From a virus, in the IMG/VR virus record IMGVR_UViG_3300021356_000152, positions 1 to 25,174 of that record: a DNA stretch of 25,174 nt, one strand, 5' to 3'. Shown here piece by piece: positions 1 through 7,193 of the stretch. A program made the translations under genes and the position numbers. The notes below the pieces were generated by a model. The model was given only the letters and a program-made list of their open reading frames with translations, was not told the DNA's origin and did no database searches. Position 1 is the stretch's first letter. Every line of letters starts with the position of its first letter.

Positions 1-401
1 AGCTCGGTGTGATCGTAGTTCCCTTCCGTGGTAGAGTGCTCAAGGTTGCGGGTGACCGCACCTTCGAGCCTTGGACCATCACGGTTCTGAACGACACCGA
101 CTTCATGATTCGTGAAGCCATGGAAGCATGGGTTCGTGCTATCAATAGAGAGCAAGAGAACACAGGTTTGCAGAATCCTGCAGACTATCAAGCAGACATG
201 GTTGTTACTCAACTAGATCGTGAGGGTGCTGAAATTGCAGCATATCGTTTCTACGGTACATTCCCCACGAACGTTTCGGCTATTGACCTAGCATTCGACT
301 CCAACGATACCGTTGAAGAATTCACCGTTGAACTACAAGTCCAGTGGTGGGAAAACGAAGGCAAGGCAAAGAAAAAATCCTCAAATAGGATCCGTCGTTG
401 A
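1..401 (+). CDS. 19: Tail tube protein gp19 (5' truncated by window edge)
   Basis: This is the C-terminal part of the T4-type tail tube protein, which polymerises into the inner tube of the contractile tail through which DNA passes. The frame is open to the left edge (first full codon at base 3); the GTG at base 9 is an internal codon, not a start. The visible protein contains the family-typical stretches FEPWTITVLND and YRFYGTFPTNVS and ends in a basic tail (KAKKKSSNRIRR). It lies directly upstream of the portal gene gp20, as in T4 and cyanomyoviruses. The family and gene order are established knowledge; the call rests on both. The N-terminal part of the gene is outside the window. Confidence 0.9.
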   Translation, partial: LGVIVVPFRGRVLKVAGDRTFEPWTITVLNDTDFMIREAMEAWVRAINREQENTGLQNPADYQADMVVTQLDREGAEIAAYRFYGTFPTNVSAIDLAFDSNDTVEEFTVELQVQWWENEGKAKKKSSNRIRR

Positions 402-405
402 TCGA

Positions 406-412
406 CTAAATA
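406..412 (+). promoter_or_regulatory. Late promoter (CTAAATA) for gp20
   Basis: CTAAATA lies in the short gap after gp19, 26 bases before the gp20 ATG. It resembles the T4 late element TATAAATA read by gp55 sigma, and the same motif recurs at nearly the same distance (22-26 bases) before four other genes here. Calling it a late promoter is inference from the motif, its position and the presence of gp55 in this window. Confidence 0.65.
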
Positions 413-438
413 GACCGTAAGCAAACTAGAGTAACATA

Positions 439-2088
439 ATGGCACAAGAGAACAATCATTCTCTGTTTGGATTTTCACTCAATAGGCGTAAGGATGCTGC
501 CCCTAAAAAGGCAGTATCCTTTGTGCCTAAAGATTCACAGGATGCTTCTGCCCCCATCGTTGCAGGTGGATATTTTGGGCAATACGTTGATCTAGATGGT
601 CACGTAAAAAATGAATGGGAACTTATCATGCGTTATCGTGATATGTCCATTCACCCAGAATGTGATGCTGCAATCGATGACATTGTAAATGAAACTATTG
701 CAGGGGAACTTGACGACTCACCAGTGGAGATCGAACTATCAAACCTTCCTAAAGTTAGTCAATCACTAAAGACTAAGATCAGGGAGGAGTTTCACTATGT
801 CTTGCGTTTGCTAGATTTTGATCAAAAAGCATACGACATTTTCCGTCGTTGGTATATTGATGGTAGAGTTTTCTATCATAAAGTTATTGATTTAGAGAAT
901 CCCAAGAACGGTATCACTGAACTCAGATACATTGACCCTCGCAAGATCCGCAAGGTCAAAGAGATCATGAAACAGGATACTCGTGATATGGCACCCCAAC
1001 AAACTGAAAATAAAGTTGGACAAAAGACTGTAGAGTATTACATCTACAATCAAAAAGGTATTAGAGGCAATGACAATACTGGTGTGAAGATCGCACCTGA
1101 TGCAATTACATATTGTCATTCAAGTATCGTTGATATGAACCGCAATATGGTTCTATCACACTTGCACAAAGCAATCAAAGCATTGAATCAACTGAGAATG
1201 ATCGAAGATTCTCTGGTGATTTATCGTTTGTCACGTGCTCCCGAACGTCGTATTTTCTACATCGACGTGGGTAATCTTCCTAAGGTAAAGGCAGAACAAT
1301 ACCTCAAGGAAGTGATGTCCCGTTACCGCAACAAACTAGTTTACGATGCGGCAACTGGTGAGATCCGTGATGACAGAAAGTACATGTCAATGCTAGAGGA
1401 TTTCTGGCTCCCCCGTCGTGAAGGTGGTCGTGGCACAGAAATCACAACTCTGCCTGGTGGTCAAAACCTGGGTGAACTGGAAGACGTGAAGTATTTCCAG
1501 AAGAAACTCTACAAGGCACTCAACGTTCCTCCCTCCAGAATCGAGTCTGACAGCACTTTCAACATTGGTAGATCTGCAGAGATCACCAGAGATGAGGTGA
1601 AGTTCCAAAAATTTGTCACCCGTCTCCGCAAAAATTTCTCCACTCTCTTCAACGATATTCTCAAGACCCAACTGGTCCTCAAGGGTATCATCACTCTTGA
1701 AGATTGGGAGGATATGAAAGAGCATATCCAATATGATTACGTTGCAGATAATCATTTCTCTGAACTAAAGCAGAATGAAATGATCAACGAACGACTGACC
1801 ATTGCTACTACTATGGATCAGTTTGTTGGTAAGTTCTATTCTGTTGAGTATATCCGTCGTCAAGTTCTCAAGCAAACTGATGCTGAGATCAAGGAGATTG
1901 ATGATCAGATTGAAAAAGAGAAAGAAGCAGGTATTATCATGGATCCCATGGAAGCTGAAATGATGGCTAACGGTGGGATGGATATGGAAGCAGGACAAGG
2001 TGAAGTTGTTGCCGACGATCCTGCTGCTGGGAATGCTCCCGCTCCTGGGGGTATTGACCCAAAAGACTATAAAAAAGGAGAGTTCTAA
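439..2088 (+). CDS. 20: Portal vertex protein gp20
   Basis: The T4-type portal forms a ring at one capsid vertex. It nucleates head assembly and is the channel for DNA packaging and ejection. The 549-aa length is close to T4 gp20 (about 524). The cyanomyovirus signature around PERRIFYIDVGNLPK begins at residue 268, within a region widely used as a cyanophage marker. The C terminus is low-complexity (Met/Gly/Ala/Pro-rich) and ends in KDYKKGEF. The ATG at 439 follows the late motif at 406-412; only a weak purine stretch precedes it. Gene order gp19-gp20-(67)-gp21 agrees with T4. Confidence 0.97.
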   Translation: MAQENNHSLFGFSLNRRKDAAPKKAVSFVPKDSQDASAPIVAGGYFGQYVDLDGHVKNEWELIMRYRDMSIHPECDAAIDDIVNETIAGELDDSPVEIELSNLPKVSQSLKTKIREEFHYVLRLLDFDQKAYDIFRRWYIDGRVFYHKVIDLENPKNGITELRYIDPRKIRKVKEIMKQDTRDMAPQQTENKVGQKTVEYYIYNQKGIRGNDNTGVKIAPDAITYCHSSIVDMNRNMVLSHLHKAIKALNQLRMIEDSLVIYRLSRAPERRIFYIDVGNLPKVKAEQYLKEVMSRYRNKLVYDAATGEIRDDRKYMSMLEDFWLPRREGGRGTEITTLPGGQNLGELEDVKYFQKKLYKALNVPPSRIESDSTFNIGRSAEITRDEVKFQKFVTRLRKNFSTLFNDILKTQLVLKGIITLEDWEDMKEHIQYDYVADNHFSELKQNEMINERLTIATTMDQFVGKFYSVEYIRRQVLKQTDAEIKEIDDQIEKEKEAGIIMDPMEAEMMANGGMDMEAGQGEVVADDPAAGNAPAPGGIDPKDYKKGEF

Positions 2089-2091
2089 ATA
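2085..2091 (+). promoter_or_regulatory. Late promoter (CTAAATA) for the gp67-like gene
   Basis: CTAAATA overlaps the gp20 stop codon (TAA at 2086-2088) and ends 24 bases before the ATG at 2116. The spacing is nearly the same as for the other CTAAATA sites. It probably drives the gp67-like gene and the overlapping gp21. Confidence 0.6.
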
Positions 2092-2115
2092 ATATTATAT
2101 TGAAACGAGGATATT

Positions 2116-2397
2116 ATGCCAAGTGATGCTGCGATGAACATTGTTAATACCGTCTTTGCTGGTGGTAGTAAAGCGGACGTGATGGATCAAATTGGTGATC
2201 AACTCTCTGCAGTTGCTTCTGATAAGATCGAGAAAGCAAAGCAAGAGGTGATGGCTAAGTACAGTCAAATTCACCAACCACTAAAAGATATCGAGGACGA
2301 ACTAACTGTCCAAGATTGTGATCCTGCTACAGGTCTACCCTATGAGACTGAAGCAGAAGTTAGTGATGAACAACCCGATGACCCCCAGGAAGAATGA
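2116..2397 (+). CDS. Prohead core protein gp67-like, small acidic protein
   Basis: This 93-aa protein has a helical, Lys/Glu-containing middle (residues about 30-60) and a very acidic tail ending DEQPDDPQEE. It sits between the portal (gp20) and the prohead protease (gp21). In T4 that place is held by gp67 and gp68, small internal core proteins degraded by gp21 during head maturation. Sequence recognition is weak, so the gp67 assignment rests mainly on position, size and acidity. A good ribosome-binding site (CGAGGA) precedes the ATG. The stop overlaps the gp21 start by four bases (ATGA), which suggests translational coupling. Confidence 0.65.
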   Translation: MPSDAAMNIVNTVFAGGSKADVMDQIGDQLSAVASDKIEKAKQEVMAKYSQIHQPLKDIEDELTVQDCDPATGLPYETEAEVSDEQPDDPQEE

Positions 2398-3041
2398 AAC
2401 TAATCACCGAACAAATCGAAAACGTAGAGATTCTTGTCGAAGAGAAGAACGGCAAAAAGTCCCTATATATTGAAGGTGTTTTCCTCCAAGGGGACATCAC
2501 CAACAGAAATGGTCGAAAGTATCCTATGGAGACGCTTCGTAAAGAAGTAGACCGTTACACTAAAACTTTCATCGAGAGCTCTAGAGCACTTGGTGAATTG
2601 GGTCACCCTGATGGACCAACTGTGAATCTCGACCGTGTGTCGCATCGTATTATTTCTCTCAAAGAGGATGGTACTAATTTTATTGGGAAAGCAAAGATCC
2701 TAAATACCCCCATGGGCAAGATTGCCTCATCCCTTCTAGACGAGGGTGTGAAACTGGGTGTCTCTTCTAGAGGCATCGGTTCCCTAGTCAAGCAAGAAGG
2801 TTGCAATGTTGTCGGTGACGACTTTATGTTGGCAACTGCTGCTGACATTGTTGCAGATCCCTCTGCTCCTGATGCTTTTGTAGAAGGAATCATGGAAGGC
2901 AAAGAGTGGGTATGGGACGGTGGAAAACTCAGAGAACAAAGAGTTGCAAGTTACAGACGTTCGATTAACGAAGCAGTTAAGAGAAGAGATCTAGAACATG
3001 CAAAACTTTCCGCGTTCGATGACTTCCTTAAAAATCTTTGA
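2394..3041 (+). CDS. 21: Prohead core scaffold protein and protease gp21
   Basis: gp21 is the maturation protease of T4-like phages. It assembles inside the prohead with the scaffold, then cleaves core and capsid proteins after (I/L)xE motifs. At 215 aa it matches T4 gp21 (about 212 aa). The core motif LGELGHPDG with His71 and the later GVSSRGIGSL stretch (Ser124/Ser125) fit the His/Ser layout of prohead proteases; naming those residues as catalytic is inference. The ATG overlaps the preceding stop codon. gp22 and gp23, its expected substrates, follow directly. Confidence 0.95.
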   Translation: MKLITEQIENVEILVEEKNGKKSLYIEGVFLQGDITNRNGRKYPMETLRKEVDRYTKTFIESSRALGELGHPDGPTVNLDRVSHRIISLKEDGTNFIGKAKILNTPMGKIASSLLDEGVKLGVSSRGIGSLVKQEGCNVVGDDFMLATAADIVADPSAPDAFVEGIMEGKEWVWDGGKLREQRVASYRRSINEAVKRRDLEHAKLSAFDDFLKNL

Positions 3042-3043
3042 CC

Positions 3044-3051
3044 TATAAATA
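3044..3051 (+). promoter_or_regulatory. Late promoter (TATAAATA) for gp22
   Basis: An exact copy of the T4 late consensus TATAAATA lies just after gp21. It is followed 27 bases later by AGGAG (3079-3083), which is 10 bases before the gp22 ATG. The same TATAAATA-27-AGGAG-10-ATG layout precedes gp23. Confidence 0.85.
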
Positions 3052-3093
3052 ATCTTAGAAATTAGAACACTATCTGACAGGAGAAACATACCA

Positions 3094-4101
3094 ATGTCAC
3101 AAGAGACAGATCTACAGCAATCGGAGGTCATCGACGAGAACGTCGTGACCAAGGGTGCAAAACCAGCAGAAAAAATGGACTCATCGAAAGGTGGTGCCGA
3201 AGATCTGGGTGGTCCCGACGTGAAAACCGTCAAGCCCGATTCTGATTCTGCTGCTATCGGCAAGAGAGCTGCTGCAAAGTCTAGCAAGACTGCTGCTCCT
3301 GCTGCTAAGCCTTCTGACGCATCTTCCAAAATGGAAGAGACTGAAGCAGAAGAAGAAGTCATTGCAGAAGACGAAGAGTTCGACGGTTATGAAGTCGTCG
3401 TCGATGTCACTGCTGACGTTAATGCCCTTGTAGAGGGTGAAGAGCTTTCCGAAGAGTTTAAGACTAAGGCTGCTACAATCTTTGAAGCAGCAGTGAAGAC
3501 CAAGATTCAAGAAGAACTTGAACTGGTGCACGCAGCTTACGAAGAAACTCTAGAGGAAGAACTCACGAAAACTCGTGAGGAGCTAGCTGAGAAGGTTGAT
3601 GAGTTCCTGAACTATGTCGCAACCCAGTGGATGTCTGAGAACGAACTGGCAATCGAGCATGGTATCAAGAATGATATCGCAGAAAACCTGATCACTGGCA
3701 TGAAGAGCCTTTTCGCAGAGAACTATATTGAAGTTCCTGAAGAGAAGTTCGACCTGTTCGATGATATGGTCGAAAAACTAGATGAGATGGAAGCTAAACT
3801 CAATGAGCAGATCGAAGTTAATGTCGGTCTGAATCGTCAACTTGGTGAGCAAGTTAAGCATGGGATCGTGGCATCTATTGCAGACGGTCTAGCAGATACC
3901 CAAAAGGAGAAGCTAGCAGGTCTTGCAGAAAATGTTGAGTTTGAAAGTGAAGATCAATATCGTGAGAAAGTGCAAATGCTGAAGGAATCTTATTTCCATC
4001 GTGAAGCAGCTGCACCTTCCGAAGACACCGAAGTTGATCAGGCAACTGTTCCTGGGTCCTCAATGGATGTCTATGTCCGTGCCCTCGGACGTTTCAACTG
4101 A
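3094..4101 (+). CDS. 22: Prohead scaffolding core protein gp22
   Basis: gp22 is the main internal scaffold of the T4-type prohead; it guides gp23 assembly and is then destroyed by gp21. The 335-aa protein is very acidic and largely helical. A disordered Ala/Lys/Ser/Glu-rich N-terminal third (residues 1-100) is followed by long Glu/Lys heptad-like segments (about 120-250). The C terminus is short and ordered (SSMDVYVRALGRFN), as in other cyanophage gp22 proteins. T4 gp22 is shorter (about 269 aa); the extra length is in the low-complexity N-terminal part. The position between gp21 and gp23 supports the call. Confidence 0.92.
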   Translation: MSQETDLQQSEVIDENVVTKGAKPAEKMDSSKGGAEDLGGPDVKTVKPDSDSAAIGKRAAAKSSKTAAPAAKPSDASSKMEETEAEEEVIAEDEEFDGYEVVVDVTADVNALVEGEELSEEFKTKAATIFEAAVKTKIQEELELVHAAYEETLEEELTKTREELAEKVDEFLNYVATQWMSENELAIEHGIKNDIAENLITGMKSLFAENYIEVPEEKFDLFDDMVEKLDEMEAKLNEQIEVNVGLNRQLGEQVKHGIVASIADGLADTQKEKLAGLAENVEFESEDQYREKVQMLKESYFHREAAAPSEDTEVDQATVPGSSMDVYVRALGRFN

Positions 4102-4109
4102 TACAACTT

Positions 4110-4117
4110 TATAAATA
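4110..4117 (+). promoter_or_regulatory. Late promoter (TATAAATA) for gp23
   Basis: An exact T4 late consensus TATAAATA lies in the gp22-gp23 gap. AGGAG follows 27 bases later (4145-4149), and the gp23 ATG comes 10 bases after that. This matches the gp22 leader exactly in spacing although the leader sequences differ. Confidence 0.88.
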
Positions 4118-4159
4118 AAAACAAACCACTACTTTTAACCTTTTAGGAGATACAAGCAA

Positions 4160-5518
4160 ATGTTCCGTTCCGAACAATTGCAGGAAAAGTGGGGTCCTGT
4201 TCTTGATCATAGTGATCTTCCCCAGATTGCTGACAAGTACAAGAAGGCCGTCACTTCCGTCCTGCTAGAAAACCAAGAAAAATTCCTTGCTGAAGAGCGT
4301 GGGATGATCACCGAAGCAGCACCTACGATGTCTGCTGGTGTTACAGGCACTGGTTTCAGTGGCACAGCAACCGCAACTGGTCCTGCTGCAGGTTTCGATC
4401 CCGTGTTGATCAGCCTGATCCGTCGTTCCATGCCTCAGCTGATTGCGTATGACATCTGTGGTGTCCAGCCCATGACTGGTCCTACAGGTCTGATCTTCGC
4501 AATGCGTTCCCGTTACGGCACCGACCGTACCAGTGGCACCGAAGCATTCTTCAACGAAGCAGATTCTGAGTTCTCCTCAGAGAACAGCGGCAACAGCCTG
4601 GCATCGAACACCCAGACTGGTTCCAACCCCAAGCTCCTCAACGATGGTGGCACCTACACCCAAGGTGGTCAAGGTATGACCACTGCTCAGGGTGAAGCAC
4701 TGGGTGACGGCACCTCGGGTAACGAGTTTGCTGAAATGAACTTCTCGATCGAGAAGGTCACCGTGTCTGCAAAGACACGTGCTCTGAAAGCAGAATACAC
4801 CCTGGAACTGGCTCAGGACCTCAAGGCAATCCATGGTCTGGATGCTGAGTCCGAGTTGGCAAACATCCTCAGCACTGAAGTCCTTGCTGAGATCAACCGT
4901 GAAGTTGTTCGTACCATCTACCGCATTGCACGTCCTGGTGCACAAAACAATGTGGCAACCACTGGTACTTTCGACCTTGACGTTGACTCAAACGGTCGTT
5001 GGTCCGTTGAGAAGTTCAAGGGTCTCCTGTTCCAGATCGAAAGAGATGCAAACGCAATCGGTCATGAGACTCGTCGTGGGAAGGGCAACATCCTGATCTG
5101 CTCTGCAGACGTGGCATCTGCTCTGTCCATGGCTGGTGTGCTTGACTATGCACCCGCACTCGCAGGCAACAACGGTCTTGTGCCCGACGATACCTCCAGC
5201 ACCCTGGTTGGTACACTCAACGGTCGCATCAAGGTCTACGTTGATCCTTACTCTGCTAACGTGGCTGACGATCACTTCTACGTTGCTGGTTATAAGGGTT
5301 CCTCCGCATATGACGCAGGTCTCTTCTACTGCCCCTACGTGCCCCTGCAAATGGTTCGTGCTGTGGGTCAGAACAGCTTCCAGCCCAAGATCGGCTTCAA
5401 GACTCGTTACGGTATGGTTGCTAACCCCTTCGCAGAAGGCACCAACCAAGGTGAAGGTGCACTCAATGCGAATGCAAACCGTTACTACAGACGTGTCAAG
5501 GTTGCTAACCTCATGTGA
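4160..5518 (+). CDS. 23: Major capsid protein gp23
   Basis: This is the major head protein of T4-like phages (HK97 fold). It assembles around the gp22 core and is cut by gp21. The protein is 452 aa, shorter than T4 gp23 (521 aa), as is usual in cyanomyoviruses. The motif ITE|AAP places the predicted gp21 cut after Glu52, removing a charged helical N-terminal segment. Family-typical stretches include the MPQLIAYDICGVQPMTGPTG region (about 92-111) and KIGFKTRYGMVANPF near the C terminus. It has a strong AGGAG ribosome-binding site, its own late promoter and a terminator, consistent with high late expression. Confidence 0.98.
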   Translation: MFRSEQLQEKWGPVLDHSDLPQIADKYKKAVTSVLLENQEKFLAEERGMITEAAPTMSAGVTGTGFSGTATATGPAAGFDPVLISLIRRSMPQLIAYDICGVQPMTGPTGLIFAMRSRYGTDRTSGTEAFFNEADSEFSSENSGNSLASNTQTGSNPKLLNDGGTYTQGGQGMTTAQGEALGDGTSGNEFAEMNFSIEKVTVSAKTRALKAEYTLELAQDLKAIHGLDAESELANILSTEVLAEINREVVRTIYRIARPGAQNNVATTGTFDLDVDSNGRWSVEKFKGLLFQIERDANAIGHETRRGKGNILICSADVASALSMAGVLDYAPALAGNNGLVPDDTSSTLVGTLNGRIKVYVDPYSANVADDHFYVAGYKGSSAYDAGLFYCPYVPLQMVRAVGQNSFQPKIGFKTRYGMVANPFAEGTNQGEGALNANANRYYRRVKVANLM

Positions 5519-5539
5519 TTCTTATTCACAACTCAATCA

Positions 5540-5565
5540 AGAGGGTCTTCGGACCCTCTTTTTTT
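5540..5565 (+). terminator. Rho-independent terminator after gp23 (UUCG loop)
   Basis: AGAGGGTC (5540-5547) pairs with GACCCTCT (5552-5559) around a TTCG tetraloop closed by C-G, followed by a run of T to 5565. This is a textbook intrinsic terminator with the very stable C(UUCG)G loop, 21 bases after the gp23 stop. Confidence 0.93.
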
Positions 5566-5571
5566 ATGTCT

Positions 5572-5578
5572 CTAAATA
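5572..5578 (+). promoter_or_regulatory. Late promoter (CTAAATA) directly after the gp23 terminator
   Basis: CTAAATA ends 25 bases before the ATG at 5604 and starts six bases after the terminator's T-run. The terminator-plus-late-promoter arrangement is repeated before gp3 (6145-6183). Confidence 0.65.
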
Positions 5579-5603
5579 ATAGTTACCGTATGCCTTACCC
5601 TTC

Positions 5604-5828
5604 ATGGACGACGAATTAGAACAGTTTGTGCCAGAAGAGGGGGAGTGGTACTGCACAATGACCATGGGTATAGACGAGGTTCGTGCTCTATATCAGTCTA
5701 TCGATGGGTGGTTGCAATATTGGCCAGGTGCTCCTGCTAGACCTTACGATGAACAGGAGTATCTACACACCATGAAGAAACGTTTGTTTGCTATGCTCTG
5801 CGATTACAACTTCAGCAAAGACGACTAG
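5604..5828 (+). CDS. Small acidic protein of unknown function
   Basis: The 74-aa protein is not recognised as a named family. It is acidic, with several aromatic and Trp residues (EGEWYC, DGWLQYWPGAPARPYDEQEY), and looks like a compact folded domain. It has its own terminator-isolated late promoter, 25 bases upstream, so it is probably made late, after or with the capsid genes. The ATG at 5604 lacks a strong Shine-Dalgarno sequence. Small ORFs between gp23 and gp3 are common in cyanomyoviruses. A head or tail accessory role is possible from position only. Confidence 0.7.
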   Translation: MDDELEQFVPEEGEWYCTMTMGIDEVRALYQSIDGWLQYWPGAPARPYDEQEYLHTMKKRLFAMLCDYNFSKDD

Positions 5829-5964
5829 GCATAAATTTTGTTTAAGTCGATACACTATATGTCAGGAAACCAGTATAATTAGTAACAGAATTATGCGAGG
5901 TGAAAAAATGTAATGAGAAACCCCCTCCCTTGTATATCATGTGTAATTTTGCATGGAGGTGAAC
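5829..5964 (+). promoter_or_regulatory. Leader region with start-stop codon pair and possible -10 box
   Basis: This roughly 135-base gap holds TATAAT at 5874-5879 with no convincing -35 element. A good Shine-Dalgarno sequence (GAGGTG, 5897-5902) stands five bases before ATGTAA (5908-5913), an immediate start-stop pair. A second ATG at 5913 opens a 34-codon ORF that overlaps the next gene in another frame. The real ribosome-binding site of the next gene is GGAGG at 5955-5959. Function is unknown; it may be a regulatory leader. Confidence 0.35.
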
Positions 5965-6138
5965 ATGCGATCTCTCCTATCTCGCAATCAGTTAGACGAA
6001 TGGCGTCACTTTGAGGACACCATAGATGACCTAGAATTAGAACAACAAAAACTCAATGATTACTACACTTGTCTAATTGAATGTGATGCCCTAAACCAAA
6101 ACGAATGTAAAAGAATATGTAAATCAATCCTTATGTAG
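5965..6138 (+). CDS. Small protein of unknown function (57 aa)
   Basis: The protein is mostly helical and charged, with four cysteines in its second half (YYTCLIECDALNQNECKRIC), a spacing that could allow disulfides or metal binding. I chose ATG 5965 over the in-frame ATG 5953 because GGAGG (5955-5959) sits five bases before 5965 and would be inside the coding region if 5953 were used. The gene ends just before a strong terminator. No family is recognised. It is expressed either from the promoter at 5572 or from the leader region upstream. Confidence 0.65.
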   Translation: MRSLLSRNQLDEWRHFEDTIDDLELEQQKLNDYYTCLIECDALNQNECKRICKSILM

Positions 6139-6144
6139 TGCGAC

Positions 6145-6172
6145 AGAGACCCTGAAAGGGGTCTCTTTTTTT
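6145..6172 (+). terminator. Rho-independent terminator
   Basis: GAGACCC (6146-6152) pairs with GGGTCTC (6159-6165) across a TGAAAG loop, followed by seven T residues. It closes the small-gene unit and isolates the gp3-uvsY-uvsW transcript. Confidence 0.92.
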
Positions 6173-6176
6173 GTGT

Positions 6177-6183
6177 CTAAATA
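6177..6183 (+). promoter_or_regulatory. Late promoter (CTAAATA) for gp3
   Basis: CTAAATA begins five bases after the terminator T-run and ends 24 bases before the gp3 ATG at 6208, the same spacing as the other CTAAATA sites. Confidence 0.65.
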
Positions 6184-6207
6184 TAGTTGTTAAGAGTCTC
6201 TCGGATC

Positions 6208-6765
6208 ATGGGTTGGTACACTAAACAACTATCAAATAGAAACTATCTAAGTCCTGGTGGATTTAAGTTCCTGCTGGATCGTTCACCCAAGACTAGTTTC
6301 TTGTGTAAGACTGCAGTAATCCCTGAGATTTCTATCGGTGTGATTGAAAGACCAACACCTTTCGTCAGTGTTCCTTCAGAGGGCAACATTCAATACGGAA
6401 CATTCTCCATTGAGTTTCTAGTTGATGAGAACCTAGAGAACTATCTGGAAATTCATAACTGGATCCGTGGCATGGGTATCCCTGAAGACTTTGATGAGAG
6501 GACCGAATTCAATGACAAGTACACCATCTCAAGATTGACATCAAACTTTGAAATTGTCACAACTGATGCTACACTAGAGGTACTAAACAACAATCTGAAT
6601 CCTGCTTTTGATATTGTTTTCAAAAACCTTTTCCCAATCTCACTAGGGTCTCTACCATTTGACGTGAGTATTGGTGATGTTGAACCACTAACAGCAACTT
6701 GTACATTCAGATATCTAACTTACGAAATCAGATCTACCAATAAGGGCACTCGTATTAAATCATGA
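6208..6765 (+). CDS. 3: Tail completion and sheath stabiliser protein gp3
   Basis: gp3 caps the top of the T4 tail tube and sheath once they reach full length. The 185-aa protein is close to T4 gp3 (176 aa) and has the cyanophage-typical N terminus MGWYTKQLSNRNYLSPGGFK and the C-terminal block with PLTATCTFRYLTYEI. ATG 6208 is preferred over the upstream TTG at 6187 because it begins the conserved MGWYTKQ sequence and keeps the 24-base spacing from the late promoter. The stop overlaps the uvsY start (ATGA). It is a late structural gene at the head of a recombination gene cluster, as in other cyanomyoviruses. Confidence 0.9.
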   Translation: MGWYTKQLSNRNYLSPGGFKFLLDRSPKTSFLCKTAVIPEISIGVIERPTPFVSVPSEGNIQYGTFSIEFLVDENLENYLEIHNWIRGMGIPEDFDERTEFNDKYTISRLTSNFEIVTTDATLEVLNNNLNPAFDIVFKNLFPISLGSLPFDVSIGDVEPLTATCTFRYLTYEIRSTNKGTRIKS

Positions 6766-7193
6766 ATCTAGACGAACTACAGAATGAATGGCGTGAAGAT
6801 TGTAAAATTGATAAGGACTACGAGAAACTAGCAGATGTGTCTCGTCAAGTCCCTTCACTTCATGCGAAGTATCTAGAATACTATAACAACTTCTCTCTCA
6901 TGAAGAAAGAACGAGAGATGAGGTATAAGAATTTACTTCGTGAAAAAACTGAATACTACCTAGGCAAAGCACCCGCAAGAGTGTATGCAGAAAAACCATT
7001 TGACTTGAAGATTCTCAAGCAAGATCTGCCACTGTATATGGAATCGGATGAGGAGATACAGCAGGCAGTGATGAAACTAGAGTATCTGGATACCATCATA
7101 AATACATGTGATAGCATTTTGCGAATGATCAACGGTAGAACCTACCAGATCAAAAATGTTATCGAATGTGAAAAATATTTTGGTATACAATGA
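6762..7193 (+). CDS. uvsY: UvsY recombination mediator
   Basis: UvsY loads the phage recombinase UvsX onto ssDNA coated with gp32 and is needed for recombination-dependent replication and repair. The 143-aa protein matches T4 UvsY in length (137 aa). It is mostly helical and charged, with the family-like KYLEYYNNFSLMKKEREMRYKNL segment split about residues 36-58 and a conserved C-terminal helix with LEYLDTIINTCDSILRMING. It overlaps gp3 and uvsW by four bases on each side. Placement next to uvsW supports the call. Confidence 0.9.
   Translation: MNLDELQNEWREDCKIDKDYEKLADVSRQVPSLHAKYLEYYNNFSLMKKEREMRYKNLLREKTEYYLGKAPARVYAEKPFDLKILKQDLPLYMESDEEIQQAVMKLEYLDTIINTCDSILRMINGRTYQIKNVIECEKYFGIQ

Noticed and set aside
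2700-2706. CTAAATA inside gp21, with similar intragenic copies near 7099, 8263, 12834, 16119 and 21101
   Set aside because: They are inside coding regions and not 20-45 bases before a start. A seven-base AT-rich motif is expected by chance at this rate.
4833-5579. Open frames of 87 and 147 aa overlapping gp23 in another + frame
   Set aside because: They lie inside the capsid gene, whose frame is certain. No start signals or domain features are seen.
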